Source of the DNA: Chloropicon primus
Lineage: Eukaryota > Chlorophyta > Chloropicophyceae > Chloropicales > Chloropicaceae
Direction of reading: 5' to 3'
Assembly (NCBI GenBank): GCA_023205875.1
Contig: CP060754.1
Span: 1,791,638-1,855,637 of the forward strand
Length of the DNA: 64,000 nt
Position 1 is the stretch's first letter. Every line of letters starts with the position of its first letter. Position numbers and translations under genes: made by a program. The notes beneath the pieces were generated by a model, which did no database searches, had not been told where the DNA came from, and worked only from the letters and a program-made list of their open reading frames with translations. Positions 27,901-36,485 of this stretch are shown here, in pieces.

Positions 27901-29532
27901 AACCAAGGGGAAGCCAATGGTCGAGACGATGGCATCCACCTCCGCGTGCCCACTTTTCAGCGAGGACTTGTCCTCCTCGTACCTCGTCGTCAGCAGGTCC
28001 CTGACGACGGTGTGCGCCTCGACCCCATTGATGAATATGGGCACGGGGACCAGGCCATCCTGCTCAAAGTACCTGATGAGCTGAGGGATGTACTGCTGGT
28101 CCGTGAGAACGTGCTTCCTGTACAAGAGAACCCCCACCCTAGGCGCCCCCTTCCCCTTGAGGGGGCCAGAACTCTCGTACCAATCCAAGTACTTTGCTGG
28201 GGACTCGAAGATTTCTGGAGTGTCGGGGTGGACACAGCCCTGGTTCGGCATCTCGGTCACCTGCTTCATCTCAATCTCCATCTTTTGGATGTACTCGTTC
28301 ACGATCAGCACGAACATGCTGGTCACGTTCTCGGCGCCGGCTTGGTTCCAGTAGCTGTACACGTTGAGCCAATTCCTGAGGTGTCTGACTTTCGTCCCGG
28401 GCAGGTACTTGAGGAGCTTCGGACCAAATTTGAGCATCGACAGGTAGCCCACCATCCGGTCCTCTTCCCTTCCGGAGCCGAAGAGGGACAGGATCTTCTT
28501 CACCGCGGGCGGTGGCCCCGCCTTCTTTCCGGGATCCTTCATCGCCATCGTGAACGTGCCCACCTGGGTCATTCCCATCAGGTTCAGGTCAGACTCGAAC
28601 ACAAACCTCACAGGAACGCTCTCCACCTTGTCCTTGAGCCACTCGACCGCGTCGTAATCGAACAGCAGGCTGCCGAAGAACACGTCGCAAGAGTCCTCCA
28701 GAGCCTGCAGCACCACGTCCTGGTTCTCCTCGATGTCCCTGTCGCTGAAGACTCGCAGGTTGATCAGGCCCGAGCTCATCCTCCTGAGGGACTGGGCCAC
28801 CTTCTTGTACAAGGAGATGTTAAAGGCCTCGAAACCGCACACGAACACGATGTTGACCTGCCTGAGCTCGCCACCGACTCTCGCACCGAAGTCCCCGCCC
28901 AGCTCATCGTCGTCGTCCCCTTCCTCTCGCGCCAGAGCCGTGGCGCCCCTCGCCCAGTCCCTGGCCTCCGACCTCAGCTGCTCCAGTTGTTCACGGAGCC
29001 CCATCTCCCTCAGTTTGAGGGCGTGGCTCCTCTCCTGGAGCTCCTTCCACTGCTTCCCCTGCTGGAGCCCGTCCATCACGAGCTTGAAGGACTCGGGATC
29101 CTCCCTCCCCAGGCTCTTGAAGTCTGCCGCGCTGCGAATGCCCTTGGCTCCCGAGACCTGCCTCAGTTCCTCGCTGCTGAATATCTCCAGGTACAACGCG
29201 TCGATCTCCGCCCTGACCTCCTCGATCTCCCCCTCCTTCCTCTGGAGCTCCTCCTCTCGCTCCCGCCTCTGGGCCTCGAGCGACTCCTCGCTCTCCCTCT
29301 CCAAGCCCTCCAGGAACTTCTCCGTCCGGCTCGTCCTCTTGTCCAAGGCCCCGGGACGATGATGACGTTGACGATGACGATGACTTGGATGACTTGGATG
29401 ACTTGGACGTGTCAGGTAGCGCGGGAGTCCGCCCGTCCTCCTGCCCCCTGCCCCCCACGCCGCGGAGGTTGAGGTGGTCCCCGCTGCTCCCATGACCACG
29501 GGATTCCGCTTCCTCGACAAAACTCCTTCCAT
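24946..29532 (-). CDS. CHLH: Magnesium chelatase subunit H (ChlH), probably the divergent CHLH2-type paralog
   Basis: This is the porphyrin-binding subunit of Mg-chelatase, the first committed step of chlorophyll synthesis in the plastid. It is 1528 aa from ATG 29532, single exon. The first 55 residues resemble a transit peptide. About residues 65-195 are a charged coiled coil not normally found in ChlH. The conserved protein starts near VNIVFVCGFEAFNISLYKKVAQ (about 228). It continues through PRVGVLLYRKHVLTDQQYIPQLI, AVLLYGFPPGVGATGTAALLNVPSSL, VLHFGTHGTVEWLPGSPVG, VYIYTANNPSESIIAKRRGYG, SYxKG-like SRNAFSYGKGG and the C-terminal WADAMVKQGSGGAFEISTRM...GWGATSDFKEDWVYDQ. The N-terminal third differs from the standard plant ChlH as I remember it. 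It is convergent with the CHY/RING gene (119 bases). Confidence 0.93.
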   Translation of the reverse strand: MEGVLSRKRNPVVMGAAGTTSTSAAWGAGGRRTGGLPRYLTRPSHPSHPSHRHRQRHHRPGALDKRTSRTEKFLEGLERESEESLEAQRREREEELQRKEGEIEEVRAEIDALYLEIFSSEELRQVSGAKGIRSAADFKSLGREDPESFKLVMDGLQQGKQWKELQERSHALKLREMGLREQLEQLRSEARDWARGATALAREEGDDDDELGGDFGARVGGELRQVNIVFVCGFEAFNISLYKKVAQSLRRMSSGLINLRVFSDRDIEENQDVVLQALEDSCDVFFGSLLFDYDAVEWLKDKVESVPVRFVFESDLNLMGMTQVGTFTMAMKDPGKKAGPPPAVKKILSLFGSGREEDRMVGYLSMLKFGPKLLKYLPGTKVRHLRNWLNVYSYWNQAGAENVTSMFVLIVNEYIQKMEIEMKQVTEMPNQGCVHPDTPEIFESPAKYLDWYESSGPLKGKGAPRVGVLLYRKHVLTDQQYIPQLIRYFEQDGLVPVPIFINGVEAHTVVRDLLTTRYEEDKSSLKSGHAEVDAIVSTIGFPLVGGPAGSVEASRQTEVSREILEVKNVPYVVAAPLLIQDIESWDRNGMTGLQSIVLYALPELDGAIDTVPIGGLVADDIFLVPERVKRLTSRLHKWISLRRKPKVESKVAVLLYGFPPGVGATGTAALLNVPSSLASLLQTLREEGYHVGDIPEDLDGEEVVKMIRDLDSPRAIAGGADAVNANGAETARSLGGRVAAAEVTPSQLRDWLSFPEAWGPTEWGPIPFLPENDVLFNRLESQWGKLGNPNHLSVSAEGNYVVSGLQFGNVWIGVQPLLGVEGDPMRLLFERDLTPHPQYAAFYSWLQNGFKADAVLHFGTHGTVEWLPGSPVGNTGLSWSDVLLGSLPNVYIYTANNPSESIIAKRRGYGTIVSHNVPPYGRSGLYKQLAILKDLVGDYREDPASNAVLKETIVDTIAAAGLFTDCPYTDERPKITPADLGEISDSDFLAYVDRLFTYLKVVENRLFSEGLHVIGRAPDQESMSKYLSAYFGSRLPDAVLAFICEDGSGSATADQIVERFGGTARGQRLCREDVETALEIRGLLLKNTEEMKSVVRALRGEYIPSVAGGDLLRDGPGVLPTGRNIHALDPYRMPSQAAFLRGTSAAKEIIAQHQEQNEGEYPETCAVALWGLDSIKTKGDAVAIVLHLVGARTERDSTGRVARFELIPLSELGRPRIDVIANMSGIFRDSFQNVVNLLDDLFTRAAEAEEPPEMNFIRKHAEEMRSKGIDRPASRLFSNPSGDYGSMVNERVGSSNWEDGSELGDTWVSRNAFSYGKGGEEGSSRPEVLDTLLQTTDRVVQEIDSVEYGLTDIQEYYANTGALRKAAETARSKYNALTSDPEKRKKGKVGCSIVECFGEETTPKELEDVLRLEYRSKLLNPKWADAMVKQGSGGAFEISTRMTALLGWGATSDFKEDWVYDQAVETYVDNEEIAQALRKSNPQAFANILKRALEAANRGIWNASEETLEKLQEMFNEMDAELEGVERR

Positions 29533-29852
29533 CCTCCACGTCCCGCCCGCCCCCTGATCTCCTTTTCAGAAGATCTCTCTCTCTGTTGCCGCTGTTGGAG
29601 CCACAAGCTCGGCCCAGGCCAGAGGGACGAGCCATGAGAGGGATGCTGCCGCTGCCAAGGAAACGAGAACGAGCATGAGAACGAGAACGAGGCGGATGGG
29701 GAGGGGGAGGGCCACAGGGAAGCTGCAGGCCTGAGTGGAGAAGAGATGCAACCCAGGGATCCAGGGGATGGTCCGCTGGTCTCCGCTGTGAAGGCTGAAT
29801 AAACATAATTTATATAAATGAAATAAAAACGAAATGAGTCCATCGGGACCGG
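29533..29852. other. Intergenic region between ChlH (5') and AIP1 (3')
   Basis: This tandem gap of 320 bases must hold the ChlH promoter and the AIP1 3' end. The AIP1-proximal part is AT-rich (AACATAATTTATATAAATG). I see no gene. Confidence 0.4.
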
Positions 29853-31697
29853 TCACTGTTTGGTCCAGATCTTGCAGCACGCGTCGGTGCCCACGCTCAC
29901 TACTTTTGTGTCAGAGATGTACTCGAGGCCCTTGACGCCCTCCTGGTGGGCCAGGGTCAAGGTGGTCCTCTTGGAGCTTGGGAGGTCCAGGGGCCACATG
30001 ATGACGTTGGAGTCGACGCTTCCGCTGCAGATGGTGTCGTTGCTAGGGGACCAGCTGAGGCAGGTGATCTTGCTGCTGTGGTAGACCATCCTGCTCTTTT
30101 TGACCTCGCCCGAACCGCAGTCCCACACCAGGACCTCGCGGTTGGAGTCTCCCGTGGCGAGCATGGATCCATCGTGAGAGAATCTCATGGCGGTGACCTC
30201 CCCCCGGTGCCTCTCGAGGGTCTTGTCCTGCGCCAGGGCTCCGTTGCTGAGGGCGTAGACAAGAACCTTGCCTTGCTTGGTTCCCACGGCCACGAGGCTT
30301 CCGTTCGGGGAGATGGCGCAGGAGGAGCACTCCTGGGTGAGGTCGAGGGAGCAGAAGACGCCCCCGCCGCCCGTGCTTCCCTTCACCAGCTCCACCTTCT
30401 TCTCGTACAGCAGGCACGAGGTCTCGGTGGACTTGGAGTAGCAGCTGTCCTTGGGCAGGGACTCGAGCTTCCTCGTCTCGATGGCGGTGGAACCGCCGCT
30501 GAGAGGCAAAGAGGTGACCCTGAAGGTGTCGTCGAACCCGCAGGAATGCAGCTTCTTGCCTCCCTCCGCGACCCTCATGCTCACGGGCATGTTCGTGTGC
30601 ACCATTGCGGCTCCTTTGCACCCCGCGCTGGCGTCCCACTCGCACACCTTGCCCTCGTAGGACGAGGTGAAGAACCTGTCCCCGCTCTCGAAGCAGTCCG
30701 CGGCCACGGTGACGAGGCTCTTCGTGTGCCCCATCACCTGCGTCCTCACGGAGCCGGCCCCCAAGTCGAGGAAGTTGATGTTCCCGGAAAGCGACAGGCT
30801 CACGACGTAGTCCCCGACCCAGCAGCACCCGACCTGCATGTCCTCCACCGCCGTGCCCATCTTCAGCGTGGAGCTCAGCTTGAGGTTGTTCATGTCCCAC
30901 AGCTTGACCGTCTTGTCCGCGCTGGCCGTGATGAGCTTCGCGCTGTCCGGGCTCCAGGCGCAGGCCATGATCGACCCGGTGTGGGCGTCCCCGCCCGTGG
31001 CGAACTCCTGGATGGGCTCCCCAGTCTCCCCGTCGTAAATGATGCACTTCTTGTCAGAACTCACGGAGACGTACCTGCTGCCGTCGGGAGCATAGCGAAC
31101 GCAGTTCACAAAGTTCGCGTGCTTCTTGTTGGAAAGCTCGAACTTGAAGGGCGGGCCGCCGTACACGTTCACCCTCGAGTCCTCGGAGCCGGTGACGACC
31201 TTGAAGGGGCTCGTCGGCCTGAAATCGCACGAGTTCACCTTCCTGGAAAGTCCGTCGAAATCACCAAAGTTCGAGCCCCTGTCCCAGGCGAAGCACTTGG
31301 CGAGCTTCCCCCTCCCGTCTCCCACCGCCACGATCTTCTTCCCGTCCGGGGACCACGCCACGTCCGTGACGGCGCCGCCCAGCACCGGAATGTCATTCTT
31401 CACGGTGCGTTCCCCCCCCTCGGGTACGTCGGAGCTCCACACTTTGATCCCCCCCGCGGCGTCGCCGCTCACCACGTAGTCTCCCGCAGGGGAGAACCTC
31501 GCGACAGTCGCGTTCGTGGTGTGCATGAAGATGGCCTCGCTCTCGTACGGGTTGCTCAACTTCCTCTTCACGACGCATCTCCCGTTCGTGTACAAGAGCT
31601 CGCCCTTTCCCTCGTGCCCACTGATCACACTCGCGAACCCACGCTCCACGTGAGGAAGCGGCGGCATCGTTCCACTCAGTGTCCACACCTGCGCCAT
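29853..31697 (-). CDS. AIP1: Actin-interacting protein 1 (AIP1/WDR1), WD40 double propeller
   Basis: It works with cofilin to disassemble actin filaments in the cytosol. It is 614 aa from ATG 31697 (MAQVWTLSGTMPPLPHVERG), the usual AIP1 length. WD repeats run the full length, e.g. ATVARFSPAGDYVVSGDAAG, AVTDVAWSPDGKKIVAVGDG, GSIMACAWSPDSAKLITASADKTVKLWD, VTAMRFSHDGSMLATGDSNREVLVWD and ITCLSWSPSNDTICSGSVDSNVIMW. The N-terminal YTNGRCVVKRKLSNPYESEAIF is typical of AIP1 and separates it from other WD proteins. An upstream GTG-started extension is not credible. It is divergent from the cyclase gene (331 bases). Confidence 0.95.
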   Translation of the reverse strand: MAQVWTLSGTMPPLPHVERGFASVISGHEGKGELLYTNGRCVVKRKLSNPYESEAIFMHTTNATVARFSPAGDYVVSGDAAGGIKVWSSDVPEGGERTVKNDIPVLGGAVTDVAWSPDGKKIVAVGDGRGKLAKCFAWDRGSNFGDFDGLSRKVNSCDFRPTSPFKVVTGSEDSRVNVYGGPPFKFELSNKKHANFVNCVRYAPDGSRYVSVSSDKKCIIYDGETGEPIQEFATGGDAHTGSIMACAWSPDSAKLITASADKTVKLWDMNNLKLSSTLKMGTAVEDMQVGCCWVGDYVVSLSLSGNINFLDLGAGSVRTQVMGHTKSLVTVAADCFESGDRFFTSSYEGKVCEWDASAGCKGAAMVHTNMPVSMRVAEGGKKLHSCGFDDTFRVTSLPLSGGSTAIETRKLESLPKDSCYSKSTETSCLLYEKKVELVKGSTGGGGVFCSLDLTQECSSCAISPNGSLVAVGTKQGKVLVYALSNGALAQDKTLERHRGEVTAMRFSHDGSMLATGDSNREVLVWDCGSGEVKKSRMVYHSSKITCLSWSPSNDTICSGSVDSNVIMWPLDLPSSKRTTLTLAHQEGVKGLEYISDTKVVSVGTDACCKIWTKQ

Positions 31698-31842
31698 CTT
31701 TGCTACCGTATTCAATGTCACTCAAACCCAAACCTTCTCGCCCTCTCTCGCCCTCTCGCCCTCTCGGCTCGCTCCTCGCGTCTCCCGCGTATATTTTTTG
31801 GCGGGAGAGCGGAGAAGAGCGAGCGGAAGAGCGTGATTGGTA

Positions 31843-32013
31843 ACGGCCCGAGACAGGACGAGGCCAGGGGCAAGGACACGAGGACACACATGACACACGG
31901 CCCGAGACAGGACGAGGCCAGGGGCAAGGACACGAGGACACACAGGACACACGGCCCGAGACAGGACGAGGCCAGGGGCAAGGACACGAGGACACACAGG
32001 ACACACAGGACAC
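31843..32013. repeat. 54-bp minisatellite, three copies, in the AIP1/cyclase divergent gap
   Basis: The unit begins ACGGCCCGAGACAGGACG at 31843, 31897 and 31951, so the period is exactly 54. It continues AGGCCAGGGGCAAGGACACG and ends in a GGACACACA-type subrepeat that extends a little beyond the third copy. It lies in the presumed 5' leader of the cyclase gene, ending about 16 bases before its ATG. Copies differ by only a base or two, so the array is recent. The rest of the gap 31698-32028 shows nothing else. Confidence 0.85.
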
Positions 32014-32028
32014 GAAGGGAGGAGGGGG

Positions 32029-34806
32029 ATGAAGGGCCATAACAACAACGAGGAGGAGGACGCTGGGGGGAGGGGGAAGGCCGGGGAGGCAGAGTCCACG
32101 AGAATGAGAAAGCAATGGAGTCCTGAGGACGTCGACGACTTGGGAAGGGGAGGGCGGAGGGGGAGGCATCCAAACGGGCTCAAGATCGTGGGCGCGACGG
32201 GGTTGAAGTTCGTGAGGGTTTTCCTGCTCGTGGTGTGGCAGCTCTGCGGGTACCTGTTCGAGGCCGGCATGGTGGTTCTGACGCTCGTTCCCGCCATGAT
32301 GGACGTGTCCCGGTGCCTCGTCGCGGCGTGCTTCGCGACTGACCGGGGCGACGCGGCGGTGGACTTCCCCCTCACCTCGGCGTACGGCCGGTGGCTGAGC
32401 GAGACAACCATGATAGCGTTCGAGACCGAGGACGGAAGGAAGCAGAGGAAGAAGGTCAAGAAGGCGGAAAAGATGCAGCGCAAGCGCCTCTTCGAGAAGA
32501 TCGTCACCAACGGGCTGCTGGAGAGCGCGAAGGGCAAGAGCCTGGACATCGGGAAGCTGGGCTCCGAGTCCTCCCTGGCCTTTGTGATCACTGACATCCA
32601 GGGATCGACGCAAGCCCAACTTCAAAACCCGCGAGGGTACCAGCAGGTCGTCCTCAAGCACGATATGGTCATGAGGGAGGCGCTGTACTCGCACAACGGG
32701 CACGAGCTGGACACGGAGGGGGATTCCTTCAGGCTCGTGTTTGCCGAGGTGGTGGACGCGATAAAGTTCTGTGTTGAAGCTCAGGAGAATTTGCTGTCCG
32801 AGAAGTGGCCAAATGGTGCGCTGAGGATGGCGTCGTTTAAGCAAGAACACGACGCGGAGGGCCAACTCATTTTCGCGGGCCCGAGAGTGAGGATGGGCGT
32901 GCACCTTGCTCTCCCCGGAACCTTTGACGTGCACCACAATTTGGTCACCAAGAAGCCCGTCATTAGCGGCTACAGCTGGAACGTGGCCAACAAACTTGGG
33001 GAGATCGGCAACGGGGGACAGATAGTCATTAGCGATACGGCTTGGTCCGCCCTGCAGCACGACCTCGCCAAGGTGGCCTTCCCGGCCGTGAAGCACATGG
33101 GCGCCTACGCGTTGGATGACCTTCCTGAGGTTGCGATGGATATATTTGAGGTGGTGGCGAACCAGAGCGACATGCTCAAGAGAACCTTCGGGCCGCTCCG
33201 GCGATGCAGAATGCTTGCAAGGCCTCAAACGAATTTTGGCGTCACAAAACCCCCTCAGGGGGAGGTGGCCCTCGTGGGAGTGAGAGCATCCCAGTACGAT
33301 TCGCTGGTGAGCCAACCCAGCCTGACTTCCTTTCGGGTGGACCACAAGAGCAAGTCGAAGCAGAGGCTCGTGCAGGTGTCCACGGCGAACAACGAGGTGT
33401 TGGTTCAAACGATTCGGGTTGTTGCCCACCAGTTCCAGGGTTTCCTGTTCACGAAAGAAATAGAGTGCGATGAAAATTGCTTCATTGCCTTCACCAGCGT
33501 TGCTGATGCTTGCAGGTTTGCCATCGCACTTCAGGCGGCCCTTCTCTGCGCTGACTGGCCAGACGATCCTCAAGCTGAGTTCGTCGGGCAGAAAATGATT
33601 TACCGGGGTCCCACCGTTGCCGTGGCGATCCACGTTGGGAACACGGAAAACGCCGAATTTTTTGAAGTGTTCACCGGGGCGTACGAAGGCACGGCGGTCT
33701 GCGGCGTTTCGAGTCTGCTCGACTTGACCAACATTGGACAGATCGTGCTCAGCTTCCCTGCCTGGCATAAAGTCCAATTTGCCCTTGGAGAGCTAGCTCA
33801 ACCCTTTGTGATCGATCTTGGGGTGCACACCGTGGAGGACCTGGGGGCTCAGGTCCAACTAGTAGAGATCCTTGCTCGAGAGCTCAAGGGCAGAGTTTTC
33901 CCGGACGTGTCGTCAGTGGACTGCGTAGCGCCTGGAGCAAGACAGAGTCCAATTTCGGGCGACGGCGTTGCTTTTGTTTTTACGAGCCCAGTTGTGTCGC
34001 AAGACTCGCAAGACTCTCAGGAGAGCCTCGTGGAAGAGGCCATTTCCGTTTTCTCGGAAATCACCCGCCAGGCTATCAACGCCAAGGACAAGAGCAGCGG
34101 TTTGTTCTTTGGTTACGAATGCCAGGAAGTCGGGGCGGGCAATTTTTTACTTGCCTTTCGGGATCTTGAGATGGCGATGAAGTACGCCGGTCAGGTACAA
34201 GAAACGCTCCTTTCTTGGAACTGGCCCGCGGACCTGCTGAGAATGGAGAAAGACTTTGGCGAGGTCCGGGATGACTCAAACAGGGTGGTGCACAGAGGTC
34301 TCCGTGTGAAGATGGGCATCGGGTACGGATATCCCTATTACTCTATGCCCCACCCCACCACAGGGCGCGCGGACTACTTCGGTCCCATCGTAAATGCGGT
34401 CGCGCGCGTCAAGGAGGTGGCGAAGCCAGGCCAAATCTTAGTACTTTTGAAGAGCAAAGAGGACAAGAAGCGAATGAAAACCGATGCTATCATCAAGCGC
34501 TACGAGAACAAGGGTTTTGAGCTCACCAAGCTTGGGAAGCACGAGCTGAGGGGGGTTGGACGTTGTGCACTTGCGGAGCTTGCCCCAGAACACAGGCGGC
34601 TCGGCCTTGGGGACGTGGGTCACCACACCACTCTAGATGTCAAGAAGGTAAGCTGCCGCGAAAGGAAAGGGTAAATCGTGACACACCACTCTGACTATCA
34701 TTTGCCTCCCGCTCGTCCCTTTCAGATGGTCATGGAGAAGACAAAGACCGCAGGAACGCGCGCATTGAACTACCTCGAGGCAGCCGAAAACTACATCTTG
34801 AAATAA
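32029..34806 (+). CDS. Membrane-anchored class III nucleotide cyclase with three cyclase domains, two exons
   Basis: Exons are 32029-34647 and 34726-34806 (intron of 78 bases, GTAAGC donor, CTCTGACTATC branch, TTTCAG acceptor), giving 899 aa. Two hydrophobic segments lie at about residues 62-105. Domain 1 (about 180-400) has both metal aspartates: FVITDIQGST (Asp 189) and LDTEGDSF (Asp 232). Its transition-state motif is WNVANK (Asn 318, Lys in place of Arg at 322). Domain 2 (about 420-620) lacks all of these. Domain 3 (about 640-865) has lost the metal aspartates (FVFTSP; GAGNF) but keeps ADYFGPIVNAVARV (Asp 782, Asn 789, Arg 793). It should make cAMP or cGMP, with domains 1 and 3 complementing each other. 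That arrangement is inference. Confidence 0.85.
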
Positions 34807-34876
34807 TGTCTTGATTCCTCGTCGTCGTCATTGACAGACAACAACAATAATAATTAACGAAGCGAAGCGGTTACAG

Positions 34877-35632
34877 TTACACGAATTTGTTCACGATCTC
34901 CTCGATCTCGGTGACCTTTGCCACCGTGTAGGTTGGCTTCGGCGAATTGGGTGGAAGCTCCTTTCCCGGAGCGTTGATCCAGATGGTAGCGGCAAGTTTT
35001 GCATTGATGCCTCCCTGAATGTCACTTTTTAGGCTGTCCCCCACGTGCACGGCTTCCTCAAAGGTGCAGCCCGCCAACTTGCAGGCCTTCGCAAAGATGC
35101 TGGGGTGTGGTTTCTCCTGCTCGCCCTTGAGGACCTCCTCCCCTCCAACAAGGATGTCCTTCCCGAAGAGGCGCTCCGCGTCGCAGGCCACGAGTTTCTG
35201 CCTCTGGACCTCGTGGTGGCCATTGGTGATGATCACGGTCTGCAGACCCTTCCCTTTCATCCTGCCGATCATTCCCTCCACCCCCTCCAGGAACTTGAAG
35301 TGGCTCAGTCTCACGTCCCTGTACTTGGTTTGCAGCTGCCTGGCTGCGCCCATGAGGTCACCATCCCCTGCTTCGAGGTTCTGCTCCACTATGGCGGCGT
35401 GCCACAGCCCGGCCCTCCACTCGTCCACATGGATCTTGTACTCCACGTCCCACGGCGTCGCCTTCATCCCTTTCCTGAATCCTGCGATCAGGCCGTCCAC
35501 GTCCACGCCCGGAACCAGTTCTGTGGCGAGATTGCCGACCTCCACGAAAGCGAGCTCGTCGCACGCGCTCGTCAGCACGAGGGTATCATCCATGTCCAGG
35601 AACACGGCCTTCACCTTGGCCGTCTCGCTCAT
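34877..35632 (-). CDS. HAD-superfamily phosphatase (NANP/YjjG-like)
   Basis: It is 251 aa from ATG 35632 (MSETAKVKAVFLDMDDTLV). HAD motifs: I, FLDMDDTLV (nucleophile and acid Asp); II, TVIITNGHHEVQRQKL; III, lysine in QEKPHPSIFAKAC; IV, EEAVHVGDSLKSDIQGGINA. The helical cap between motifs I and II fits the N-acylneuraminate-9-phosphatase/YjjG group. The true substrate is unknown; sialic-acid metabolism should not be assumed. The frame is open upstream to about 36100, but that region is repetitive and shares the dispersed repeat, so I treat it as leader. Confidence 0.88.
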   Translation of the reverse strand: MSETAKVKAVFLDMDDTLVLTSACDELAFVEVGNLATELVPGVDVDGLIAGFRKGMKATPWDVEYKIHVDEWRAGLWHAAIVEQNLEAGDGDLMGAARQLQTKYRDVRLSHFKFLEGVEGMIGRMKGKGLQTVIITNGHHEVQRQKLVACDAERLFGKDILVGGEEVLKGEQEKPHPSIFAKACKLAGCTFEEAVHVGDSLKSDIQGGINAKLAATIWINAPGKELPPNSPKPTYTVAKVTEIEEIVNKFV

Positions 35633-35952
35633 TTTTCTTCCCCTTCCCCTTTCCCTTCCCCTTTCACTCCGTCCACTCTGGTTCTGGTTCTGGATCTCGA
35701 TCTGTCCTTGTCCTCGTCCTCGTCGTCGCGGTCGTCGCAGGCGTCGTGCACGCGACCCAGCGGTGTCCCTGTCCCGTTTTCTCCTCCCTCTTCCTGCGCT
35801 AACCCCTCGTGGGACCTTCCTCGTGCTCGGAGTCCTCCAAAGGTGCCGTCTTGCTTCTATCTTGCCTCGCCTCCCTCGTCCTGTGCTGCTGTCTGTCCTT
35901 TCAGCAGCAAAGATCTTGCCAAGAGAGCGGGATGGGTGGGTGGGGTCTCGTG

Positions 35953-36278
35953 TTTTTGTCGAGGACCTTGTGCAAGGTCGGTGACGGTGAAGGGAGGGAG
36001 GGGTCAAACAAGCGGAAGGGAATCTTGCGGGCTTTCGATTGATAACTCGGCTGAGGGGTTTGACAAAGGGAGCGAGCTTTTTCTCTCCCCCCTTCCGTGC
36101 CATATTTGCCTTTTTCTGATCATCATCGTCATCACCGACGCGGGCACGAGACTGCCGCTCACGTTACAAAGCAATCCCGAATCCATCCATGTCGCGAATG
36201 CTTGAGGGAGATCAAGAGTCCTTCCTTGGATCCCTCCTGGTCTCTCTCCCCCTCCTGCCTTTGCCCCCTTGCCCTCAC
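35953..36278 (+). repeat. Dispersed repeat, copy 2 (two modules)
   Basis: Module A lies at 35953-36068 (TGTCGAGGACCTTGTGCA, GGTGACGGTGAAGGG, GGGCTTTCGATTGATA, TCGGCTGAGGGGTTTG). Module C lies at 36115-36278 (GGGCACGAGACTGCCGCTC, ACGTTACAAAGCAAT, TTCCTTGGATCCCTCCTGG). Both match the minus strand of 6447-6834, with the module order swapped. It lies in the gap 35633-36485 between the HAD (minus, 5') and CtpA (minus, 3') genes. That gap otherwise holds CT-rich and GAG/GTC-rich sequence and no gene. Confidence 0.6.
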
Positions 36279-36418
36279 ATCCTTCTCCATCTCAACTCCA
36301 TCCTTGTTCCTCCTTGTTCTGACCAAGGACAGATAACGCAGGGCGGGTGGGGGAGTGGCGTCTGGAGAGGAGGTGCTGACAAGCAAAGTGCCTTCGTGAA
36401 ACAGGACAAGGAAAGGAA

Positions 36419-36465
36419 TCAATGAATCAATCAATCAATCAATCAATGAATCAATCAATCAATGA
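36419..36465. repeat. (AATC)n tetranucleotide microsatellite
   Basis: AATC/AATG units are repeated about eleven times just beyond the CtpA stop codon, in its 3' region. Confidence 0.8.
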
Positions 36466-36485
36466 AGGAAGGGGACCTCGGGCCT

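Noticed and set aside
31843-32013. CRISPR-like array
   Set aside because: The 54-bp units are directly adjacent with no unique spacers, in a eukaryotic 5' leader. It is a minisatellite.
35633-36103. N-terminal extension of the HAD phosphatase (frame open to about 36100)
   Set aside because: The extension is Arg-rich low-complexity and overlaps the dispersed repeat. Motif I begins 12 residues after the ATG at 35632, as usual for the family.
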